Of a stretch of 64,000 nt of DNA, positions 46,201-53,952 are shown piece by piece. Origin of the DNA: Powellomyces hirtus. Lineage: Eukaryota; Chytridiomycota; Chytridiomycetes; Spizellomycetales; Powellomycetaceae. Below the pieces are notes generated by a model, which had not been told where the DNA came from, ran no database searches, and saw nothing but the letters and a program-made list of their open reading frames with translations. Made by a program: the position numbers and the translations under genes. The stretch is from positions 186,001 through 250,000 of the forward strand of contig JAHLKG010000024.1 of the NCBI GenBank assembly GCA_025526995.1, in the 5' to 3' direction. How positions within the stretch are numbered: position 1 is the stretch's first letter; each line of letters starts with the position of its first letter.

Positions 46201-46656
46201 TTACTCCATCGTGAGGGTATCGCAATTACTAGCGTCACCACAAGGAACAAAAAGCTGGCTGAACAATGGATTGGGCCATTCACAGTACGCGGCAAGGGCC
46301 CGCATCCTGACACCTACGAGCTCGAACTACCCAAGGAGTTCACCGGGTTGCACCCAGTCTTTCATGTCAGCATTCTGAGACGTTACCATGACCCAGGCGG
46401 TACCCCGTACAGACAGGTCACCGCCCCGCCTGAGCCCGAGAAGGACGAAGACGGTCAGGAGACCTACCAAGTGGACAAGATCCTAAATGCCAGATGGCAC
46501 AGGAACACCGAGCAGTTCTTAGTCAAGCGGACAGGTTACGACAACACCCAGAACACATTGGAGCCGTATGCACATGTGAAGGGAACGACCGCACTGGAAG
46601 AATGGCTCCGGGAGCACCCCGGAGAGGACCGCGGCCAAAGGCTAGCGGCCAGGTGA
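43240..46656 (+). CDS. Gypsy Pol: RT, RNase H, integrase, degenerate chromodomain
   Basis: Open for more than 1,130 codons. RT has the intact YLDD box (SYLDDILIFS) and LPFGLTNAPATFQ; RNase H has FTDASDYAYGGWLAQ and DHKSLIYLQ. The integrase zinc module is HHDSLANGGHSG...CPTCQRHK, and the catalytic residues are D (GMDIFF), D (VSDRDPKW) and E (TDGKAENAIK), all present. The C-terminus has a GPF/Y-type motif (QWIGPFTVRGKGP) and a chromodomain-like tail (TYQVDKILNARWHR), in which the KW cage Trp is Arg (KRTGY) and NTWEP reads NTLEP. RT and integrase look catalytically intact even though protease and gag are broken. Confidence 0.92.
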   Translation, partial: EAPSACVARLLSPQEIRPRRFQPAKPALNAEGIYTAKQWKRLMKKGEITGVFEVHIVDAIPVVEAQFVRTVDVKKRAILEEHCHTNAEAKTADQEDPLEALPADHPLRPTLEKYVTTLFTKQSGMPLDRGEDNFTIRLKPGSKPVMQPLRHLSPDELDELGQQMQHLMDKGWISHSRSTWGAPVLFAPKKDGGLRCCIDYRALNKMTHKDATPLPNLSELRNRLVNMRVFTAIDIRDAYHCIMIRPEDREKTAFQTRFGHFEYNVLPFGLTNAPATFQRLTNKLLGNKCDAYVISYLDDILIFSTNMSLHIQHVDEVLKTLTEHRLHIKPSKCQWVVDEVEFCCHRVGKDGLSIAPSKVTAVRERPHPTNSLELFSFMGLVNYVKEYIPEYAQIALPLTNLQSGNRPWQWGDEEDRAFNRLKELCSSAPTLAYFAPALDTYLFTDASDYAYGGWLAQPAKGDFPYPHPLPTTKSGLANLPQLRPVTYYSHKMQPAETRYPVHEQELLGLVKSICANRHYLIGRPFRAFVDHKSLIYLQEQPHLSRRQAGWVEFLQQFDFSVEYLPGTWNSIADFLSRDPTYAPKCATCQAKIDVVTAIVQTEKPVTTHMPTDADWTQALASDDFGQNILLTINSPPENLSGHARRFRTMDSPPHRFLMYHDRRYVPNSLRGPLLQIHHDSLANGGHSGVQRTLAKLLELYYWPHMERDVYQYVRTCPTCQRHKQTAPIGFLRSLPIPDARWQQIGMDIFFPTSGSQGGEPRVEPDVTKNPPHHTGERLTRTADAVLLIVDYLSCRVILLLTNTRATAQETAQLFLEQAFRHTGLPHTIVSDRDPKWLSEFWRYLMRALDVKQELSSARHQQTDGKAENAIKTIKGIMGPFLDYASSNWKSLLPTLKYNYNRTPQTSTGLSPFEIDLGRVPRVPNQWVAPNPGEMIRQSARTAVERRVKEFADMSRIVQQRLQDAQDQQAKYYDRKKHTEAYREGDKVLLHREGIAITSVTTRNKKLAEQWIGPFTVRGKGPHPDTYELELPKEFTGLHPVFHVSILRRYHDPGGTPYRQVTAPPEPEKDEDGQETYQVDKILNARWHRNTEQFLVKRTGYDNTQNTLEPYAHVKGTTALEEWLREHPGEDRGQRLAAR

Positions 46657-46734
46657 CGTAAGAGAACCTAGATAGCGAGCTGTACCGTAAATTAACAAGA
46701 GAGATGCTACTTGAGGTAGAGGACATTATAGTGC

Positions 46735-47345
46735 GAGATTCCGGCATCATTGGACGATGGCCGGAGGCTGCTGGGCAGCATACCTCGCTGGGCGAGATGC
46801 CGGCATCGTTGGACGATGGCCGAAGGCTGCTGGGCAGCATACCTCACTGGGTGAGATGCCGGGATCGCTGGGCGATGAGCCGACGGCTTGCCGATGCAAG
46901 GTGACCGGCACCAGATTTGCATGGCGGCGTACCTCGAGACCCGCGGGGACCATGGCCGTGGTACATACCCACGCGAAGGGGAAGAGAAGGGCTTCGGCCA
47001 AGATACCGGCATCGTTTGACGATGGGCCGAAGGTCGCTGGGCGACATACCTCGCTGGACAAGATGTCGGGATCGCTGGGTGATGAGCCGAAGACTGCGAG
47101 GCAGTAGACCTCACAAGGTGAGATGCCGGCATTGTTGGACGATGGCCGAAGACTGCGAGGCAGTAGACCTCACGAGGTGAGATGCCGGCATTGTTGGACA
47201 ATGGCCGAAGGCTGCTGGGCAGTATATCTCGCTGGGCAAGATGCCGGGATCGCTGGGCGATGAGCCGAAGACTGCGAGGCAGTAGACCTCACTAGGTGAG
47301 ATACCGGCATCGTTGGACGATGGCCGGGGAACCGCTGGGCGGTCT
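46735..47345. repeat. Tandem ~60-bp repeat array in the gypsy 3' region
   Basis: About ten imperfect units based on GAGATGCCGGCATCGTTGGA and CTGCTGGGCAGCATACCTCG. Variants alternate GGATCGCTGGGCGATGAGCC with GGCATCGTTGGACGATGGCC. A non-repeat stretch (about 46890-46990) interrupts the array. It lies between pol and the antisense gene; several frames remain open on both strands as a by-product. Confidence 0.85.
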
Positions 47346-47592
47346 TCCCAACGGGGAAGTGTGATGCAGGGCATCTACCATGAGCACCATAGCCGGGAGG
47401 AAGCCAAGTGACATTGGACACAGCGGACGCATACGAAATGCTATAAGGCTCAAGGGAGCACAGCGATGAGAAGGCAAGTACAGCGATGAGATTGTGGTAC
47501 TGAATTTGATTATACGGGCCGAAGGCCAGGCTCCGAAGGAGCAACAGACAACAAGTGAAAGTATGTACAAGAAGGAGGGGGGGGAGAACTAA

Positions 47593-48332
47593 TCAACCAA
47601 TCTTGGTGAAGGAGAATTGGCACCGGTTGCCGTGGCACTGGTCGCCCAACCCGCACCGGAGGGGAGTGTAATTTGCCACATTCATCTTGCTGCGGAGAGA
47701 GCTGAGTTAGTCAGGTAAGACAGCAGTAGGCCGAAGAGTACTACTTACGCGCGGATGTGGCCCATGCAGTGGAGATGGTTGCATGGAAACATGCGGAGGT
47801 CCGCTCCGACATGGTTGCAGCCAGCGAACTGGCACCCAGCGGGGACGGCCGCAAAGAAGAGGACCCGGTCACAGTGGGGGGCGCTGCACGTCAACTGGCC
47901 CTGAGGGCCGTTGTTCTGGAAAACAAAAGGGACAAAGGAACCACACCATCAGGAAGGCATCAGGCCGCATCTCAGCGAAGGGGAACATACCGTGTCGTTG
48001 GCCGCCGCCACGATGCAGGGCCGGCACACCAGATGGTGGCATTCCGACGTAAACATCTTGCCCTTGCGGAAAAGACGGCACTTCCAGCAAGCGGGCAAGT
48101 CGGCCGACCCCTCGGGGGTGGACTTTTCATGGACCGAAGGGTCCTGTAGATAACAAGGGAAGACGGGGAACATGAGACTAATTGCCACAGCCGAGGATGA
48201 GCACCGACCCCTACTTACGCGGGCGGGCTGGGCCCGCTTGGTCGCGCCTTTTGCGAGTTGCTGGGTGGGACGGCGCTTGCCCGCGGTGGTGGTGTCGGAG
48301 GGGAGAGGAGAGTTGTTGACGACGTCGGCCAT
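47593..48332 (-). CDS. Antisense spliced Cys/His-rich RING-like protein of the gypsy element
   Basis: Minus-strand join 48332..48219, 48143..47991, 47915..47749, 47689..47593: 176 aa, four exons, phases 0/0/2 all consistent, stop TGA. Donors are GTAAGT, GTATGT and GTAAGT; acceptors CTACAG, TTCCAG and CCGCAG; introns 75, 75 and 59 nt. Residues 1-38 are basic and disordered. The rest has 14 Cys and many His: CWKC-x12-CHHLVCRPC, then CSAPHC, CQFAGCNH, MFPCNHLHCMGH and finally CGLGDQCHGNRC. The MF-x-CxH-x-C segment occurs twice (MFTSECHHLVCRPC, MFPCNHLHCMGH), suggesting an internal duplication of a zinc-binding unit. It opposes the element's sense strand between pol and the 3' LTR. It could be an E3-like or nucleic-acid-binding accessory factor, or a captured host gene; function unknown. 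Confidence 0.75.
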
Positions 48333-48388
48333 GTTGTTGTGTATGTATGTATGTATGTGTGTGTGTGTGTGTGATGTGTGTGTGTGTC
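48333..48388. repeat. TATG/TG microsatellite
   Basis: Begins with TGTTGT, then (GTAT)n and (GT)n runs with one GATG interruption, ending TGTGTGTGTC. It lies immediately upstream of the antisense gene's ATG (48332), in its promoter or 5' UTR. Confidence 0.9.
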
Positions 48389-48791
48389 GAGCTACAAAGG
48401 AAAGAAGAGCAAGAGGGGGGAGATTTGACGGGCAGTACCTTTTAAAGGCTCAACCTGCTTGGGAACGCTCGGAAATTCAGGTGTTGGTGTTTCATCCCCT
48501 ACGGAGCGCAGCAGATGTTACTTATCGAAATCCACATGGAGGAAGCTACTCGTGATTCATCTAGGGCCCCTGCGAAGAGAGAAATAGACTTTTCGACAAC
48601 TTCGCGCACCCCGAAGGGCGGAGACTACCCGCCGGAGGCTACCGCGACGCGACCCGCACCAGGGCCGCCTCCCCAGCCTCATCTTCCCACAACCACGTCA
48701 GCATCCGTTAACCTGCCGCCGCCCGGCTTAGGCAATCTTCGCCTCGCTGAAGAGATTCAAGCCTAAGAGACAGTCACGAATCTAAGGGGGG

Positions 48792-49066
48792 TGTAATGAG
48801 GCGTGGCTCGCCAGCCTAAGCCTAGATACACATCGGGAAAGGTCCCGCGCGAGATGGATGCTAGCGTCAGCATCCCGAAGGGTACTAGACCTCAGGGATG
48901 GCCACGGATGGTCATCACGTGACCGGGACCGCCCCGCGGTCCAGAAGAAAAGTAGGAATACTCCGACGAGGGCGTATTCAAGATGTAGAGATCTTACAGT
49001 AGAATTAGAGATAGGGAATTCCCGAATAGAAGACTAGACTCTGGCAACGGACCTAGTATTATTACA
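48792..49066 (+). repeat. 3' LTR of the gypsy element
   Basis: 275 bp, preceded by the polypurine tract ending GGGGGG and followed by the ATGAC target duplication. Confidence 0.93.
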
Positions 49067-49071
49067 ATGAC

Positions 49072-49441
49072 TTGCAATGTGAAAAGACAAATAGTTATGT
49101 TCAATGAAAATACCAGAAAATTAATTGTAACTCGCTCACTGATTGTACTTGCTTGATGCAGCTTTATATCAATGCTGCCCAATATCCATATTTGTGCATG
49201 TGCTTATTGTGTAACATTCAGCTAATACTCTTTATTTATCAATACTGCTTGAACTGCATCACCAAATACAAAGTGTCCCCCTTGAAAGCACTTGATGACA
49301 CTAAGGGTGTTCCCATGGCAACAAGCTCCATCTAGAGCTGCTGCGCCATGGCTTTGTGAGTCATTCATATCTAGAAAGCAGTTGAACGTTTTCCATAGGC
49401 ACCTTCGGGGCAAATTCCAACGTCGATAGAAACTTGCTGCC
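49072..49441. other. Flank of the insertion and upstream region of FRS1
   Basis: 370 bp. The first 75 or so bases continue, in frame, the open frame that ends at the insertion on the left side. The remainder is the upstream region of the phenylalanyl-tRNA synthetase gene. Confidence 0.5.
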
Positions 49442-51867
49442 ATGCCTACCGTCAACGTCGATGCGGACCGCTACGTCTTCAAGCCTCTGAAGAAGAATTA
49501 TGGTACTCTTCAACAACAAGCCCATCCCACCAAGTCATGGTACTGATCTTACATGCTGTCAATATCGCTTGTAGAGGTCGAAGAGTTTGAGGAGTTGTGC
49601 TTCGACTTCGGAATCGAGTTGGAAGAGGCTGTATGCATGGAGCAAATTGGATTCTCTCCGCAACCTGGCCAACGTGTTTGACCAGATTCCATGCCTTCCA
49701 GACATCTGAGCGGGAATTGGCGGCAAAGGAGGGCGACAAAACAGAAAGTCTTTCTGACAAACTCCTGTACAAGATCGACATACCTGCCAACAGGTATGAC
49801 CTGGATTCGAACGAGATGATGATTGATCAAGCTGGAAACTCAAAAAGTGGCATCTCTCTGATAGATACGACATGCTCTGCGGAGAGGGGATCTCTCGTGC
49901 TTTGAAGACATACCTTGGAATCGCCAAACCGCCCGTATACAAAGTACTGAAGCCGGCGGACGGAAAGCTGCAAAAGCTTCATGTCAAGCCCGAGGTTCGT
50001 GTGGCACAAATCGCCTTGTTTGGACCCTGAGTAACAACTTATTCTGTGAACTCCCTCCGATTCTGGTAGACTGGTGCGATTCGACCTCATGTCGTCGCGG
50101 CGGTTCTCCGAAACATCACTTTCGATCAGGGAGCCTACGACAGTTTCATTGACTTGCAGGACAAACTGCACAACAACATTTGCAGGAAGCGAACATTAGT
50201 GGCAATCGGCACGCATGATCTCGACACGCTTCAGGGTCCATTCACCTACGAAGCTCAAACACCAAAGGACATCAACTTTGTTCCTTTGAATCAGACCAAA
50301 TCCTTCAACGGCGACGAATTAATGAAGTTCTACGAGGTATGTTGTTGCGCTTTCTTTTTCCATTACACACAAGTTGTTCTAACTGCGTATCATAGTCGGA
50401 CAGGAAGCTGAACAAGTTCCTGCACATTATCCGCGATGCACCAAAGTACCCCGTCATCTACGACAGCAAACGCACCGTTCTGTCATTACCCCCCATCATC
50501 AACAGCAACCACTCGAAAATCAAACTGTCCACCAAGAACGTATTTATCGAATGCACAGCAACCGACATTACTAAGGCAAAGATTGTCCTCAACACCATGG
50601 TGACCATGTTCTCCGAGTACTGCGCCGAGCCGTTCACGTAAGTGTCCACAAGGGTAAAATGATACCGGGTATTGGCGCCAACTAACGTACCGCGCAACAC
50701 AGCGTGGAACCCGTCGAAGTCGTCAACGCGGACGGAACGTCAGTGATATATCCCGACCTCAGCCCGCGCGCGATCGAATCCAACGTCGAGTACATCAACC
50801 GCTCCATCGGCGTCAAACTCGAAGCCAACAAAATCGCCGAGCTGCTGGAAAAGATGTCGCTAGGAGCCAAGGCTTCGTCAGACAACAAGACTGTCCAGGT
50901 TTCCATACCGCCAACTCGATCCGACATCCTCCATTCGTGTGATGTAATGGAAGACGTGGCCGTTGCCTACGGATTCAACAACATTGTCGAGACCACCCCG
51001 CAGTTTGGCACAGTTGCGGTGCAACAGCCGGTCAACAAGCTCACCGACCAGCTGCGAAGAGAAATTGCCCTCGCTGGGTACACTGAAGTGTTGTCCTTCA
51101 CTCTGGTAAGAAACAAAAGGAGAGTCTTGCATTGAAACAATGCTCCAAGTCCGGAATTTCTCATGTCTCTCTTGGCCGACTCTACGCAACATAGTGCTCG
51201 CACGACGAAAATTTTGCCCACCTCAACAAAGAAGATCAGGGTGAATCCGTCAAGCTTTCCAACCCCAAAACCATCGAGTACCAGGTGGTCCGCACCAGCC
51301 TCCTCCCCGGCCTGCTGAAAACCATCAACGCCAACCAACACTTCCCTCGCCCCTTCCGACTCTTCGAGGTCTCGGACGTTGTCTTCAAGGACGACCGCCC
51401 GGAATTTGAACGCAGGTCCAGAAACCAGCGGAACCTCTGTGCCATCTACAGCAACAACACATCGGGTTTCGAGGTCCTTTAAATCTGGAATGGTCGTTCA
51501 CGATGTCATCTTTGCTGAATTTCTCTTGCACATTTGCAGGCCATCCACGGTCTCCTAGATCGCATCATGATGAAGCTGGGCGTTGGCCTGGTCCCACATA
51601 ACACCGACGGCGGTTACTACATCAAGGAGTCCGAAAGTATGTGTTGCGCATGAAAGATCCCCAATGCCTTTTGGTACATCCTGCTCACTCTGTTCTTCCC
51701 CACGTGTATTTCCAGATGCGACTTTCTTCCCGGGACGGAGAGCTGACATCTACTACAACAAGCAACTCGTCGGAGCTTTCGGCATCGTGCATCCTGAAGT
51801 GTTGGAAAAATTCGAAATAGGCTTCCCATGCACGGCCATTGAAATGAACGTTGAAGCCTTCTTGTAG
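49442..51867 (+). CDS. FRS1: Phenylalanyl-tRNA synthetase beta subunit, cytosolic
   Basis: Join 49442..49502, 49575..49630, 49702..49793, 49865..49994, 50070..50336, 50396..50637, 50703..51105, 51195..51473, 51540..51636, 51716..51867: 592 aa, the normal size for the eukaryotic cytosolic beta chain; all phases consistent. With the alpha subunit it charges tRNA-Phe. Recognisable blocks: [11 protein letters not shown] start, [39 protein letters not shown] and [17 protein letters not shown] (B3/B4 domain), [23 protein letters not shown] (B5), [24 protein letters not shown] and [29 protein letters not shown]. Ten exons with 59-89 nt introns. It converges with the PCID2/Csn12 gene, with 67 bp between the stops. 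Confidence 0.96.
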
Positions 51868-51934
51868 AAAAGCACCTACTCCGATGTTTAGAGAAACCTC
51901 TTTCTATAGATACATGTTTCCCACGTGCTATCTC

Positions 51935-53710
51935 TCATATTGGGACGCTTTTGACGTTTGGAAATGGTTCTTTGCCTGTCACCACCATTTGCTTCTCGTG
52001 GGATAAGTAGCCTTTGAGGTATCCCTGCATCATCACAGATGAATAACGTAACGGTTGCAGTCAGGGGTCTGCTTCTCGCGCGCTACATACCTTATCTATC
52101 ATGTTAGCCAGCATGCACGCTACTGCTTCCATGCTGGTATCGGTGCCAGACAAATGCAGGGCCTTCTGGAACTGATCCATCGGTATCCGCGAACTGCCAT
52201 CATGCAACAACCACCTGCAAACACCACCCCACATCAGTCATAGTCGTCGTCACACTGCATTCGCGGGAGGGGAACCTTTCTTTTCTTGCAACTCACACTT
52301 TCTTGAACAAGCCCCGAGCCGCCAATGCTCTCGCTCTCTCGACGGTCAGGTACGTGCCGCGTTCAATCAAATCCCGTTGCAAGTGGTACAAACTCTCGTC
52401 AAACAGCCTAATATCTCCTGTGCGGATCGCGGTGGCAAAACTGCCGTAGAGGTATTGGAGAGCAGGGTATTTTTTCAGTAGGGAGGGGTGTGGCAGGATG
52501 CCGAGGATGAAGCGGGTTGGAACAAGATAGTTGAGGATTAATCTGATAGGAAATGTTAGGGAGAAGCTATGGGGTGATGAGGTGAGGTGTTGGACGTACA
52601 GTCGATTACGCTCTACCCTAGCCGAGGACCGTTTCTTGCCGGTCCGGGTGCGCGGGCAATGTCGCAACGCAAACGTCAAGTCTTCATCGGCCTTCTTATA
52701 CTGCTCGTTGTAGAACGCGAGCACGCCGACATGGTATTTGAAGGTCAGCTGGTCGGCGATCGGGAAACGGTCGAGAGGCGGGATATCTCCCGCGGTCAGG
52801 GAGCGGAGGATGGAGGCGCAGAGGTTGGTTTGGGTCAGCTAGATGAACCGGTTGAGGTTCGAGTTAGGAGTTGGAGAGGGGGGGGGGGGGGGGGGGGAGG
52901 TCGAGCGAGTAGATGGAAGTATGTACCCGGAAGTAGGTCTTGAACAGTAGATTGACGATGTGATATGTGCCCCACTTGCGGGATTTGTCTGGAGCCGAGA
53001 AGCTAGAGTAAGATAGCGAAGTCGCGCTTATAAGTATGGGGAGCTACGTGGGGTGAACAAGATCAATGTTACAAGTGGTACATGTACATACCGATCTGTG
53101 ACGCAATACGAAAACGCTTTGTTCATAGTTCTTGCCGCTTCCTCCAATTTCCCCCCTTTCTCGCCGCTAGATCGCAATATCTCATCGGCTTCTATGCTGA
53201 GCATCCGCAAATCCCCATTGACGGCATACAGCACGGGCAAACACCACCGGGTCTGGCTTGCAAACACCTGGTGGAAAGTTCTACGGAACTCAGCCCACGG
53301 CTCTGCATCCTCACGGAATCGCGACGGACCTACTCACTGAGCTACTGAGTTCTGCAGTTCGGCGGCTTGCACGCTGTCCCCTTCGTACTTGCGTGAGCGG
53401 TCCTTGTCGGAAATTGCCACAACTTTGATGACCTTGAGATGACACCACACGACTTCGCTCCACGTGTCGTCTAGATTCCGGCGAACAGCCGTCTCGACAA
53501 CGGCTGACTGCAACGAGGCGTCAGAATGATCATATCCTGCCTTTGTTTCTGGTAGTTTCTACGCACGTTCACTGATCTCATAACCTGCTGTAGATCACGG
53601 GCGTGTCCATCGTCCAGCTTCAGAAGGGAGGCCAAAGTCTGCCCATCCTCGGACTCGATGGCATTGGAGACTCTGGCGAGGTAGCTTTGCACCGTTGCTT
53701 GGTTGTTCAT
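51935..53710 (-). CDS. PCID2/Csn12-family PCI-domain protein
   Basis: Minus-strand join 53710..53567, 53507..53338, 53280..53092, 53002..52927, 52838..52600, 52542..52297, 52214..52091, 52024..51935: 425 aa. Relatives (human PCID2, yeast Thp1/Csn12) act in the TREX-2 mRNA export complex or associate with the COP9 signalosome. Visible blocks: SYLARVSNAIESEDGQTL; TRWCLPVLYAVNGDLRML; SRKWGTYHIVNLLFKTYFR; HVGVLAFYNEQYKKADEDL; LNYLVPTRFILGILP; the PCI winged-helix region GLFKKVWLLHDG...ANMIDKGYLKGYLSHEKQMVV. Intron 4 contains a long C-homopolymer on the sense strand (G-run at 52880-52899). Intron 2 uses acceptor CCGTAG at 53281-53286; other nearby AGs break the frame or lose the conserved TFHQVF segment. 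Confidence 0.92.
52880..52899. repeat. Poly-G run inside a PCID2-like intron
   Basis: An uninterrupted run of about 20 G on the plus strand (poly-C in the transcript), inside intron 4. It would act as a very long polypyrimidine stretch and is likely length-variable. Confidence 0.85.
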
Positions 53711-53952
53711 TGCCGACGATGACACACTCGTTCGCCGTTGTAATTCTGGAAATCTCCCGTTATGACATTGGTGCGAATCACGTGACATTAACCCCAACCC
53801 TGAAAAGGCTCAAATCGCAAATCTACGTCCTCTTAATCTTAATCTGCCCAAATTCCTTGCAAGGACATTGCCAAACGGTTATGGAAAGCTCTCCGGGTGC
53901 TCAATAGTTATACATAACCATTACACCCACTATCCTTCAATTTGGTCTTAAA

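Larger units (their letters stand above)
35504..49066 (+). mobile_element. Ty3/gypsy-type LTR retrotransposon (interrupted by a copia element)
   Basis: Bounded by two 275-bp LTRs (35504-35778, 48792-49066) that start TGTAATGAGG and end ATTATTACA, flanked by the 5-bp target duplication ATGAC (35499-35503, 49067-49071). A polypurine tract AAGGGGGG sits directly before the 3' LTR. Internal order: gag with a CCHC knuckle, protease, RT, RNase H, integrase with HHCC and DDE residues, and a chromodomain-like tail, i.e. chromovirus-type order. A 2.1-kb 3' region then carries tandem repeats and an antisense spliced gene. The two LTRs differ at about 8 of 275 positions. The element without the nested insertion is about 7.8 kb. 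Confidence 0.95.

Noticed and set aside
46735..47345. CRISPR-like array
   Set aside because: Units are contiguous imperfect tandem repeats without unique spacers, and the genome is eukaryotic.
47757..48153. Plus-strand frames (for example 130 codons) over the antisense gene
   Set aside because: They lack motifs and splice logic, whereas the minus strand gives four phase-consistent exons and zinc motifs.
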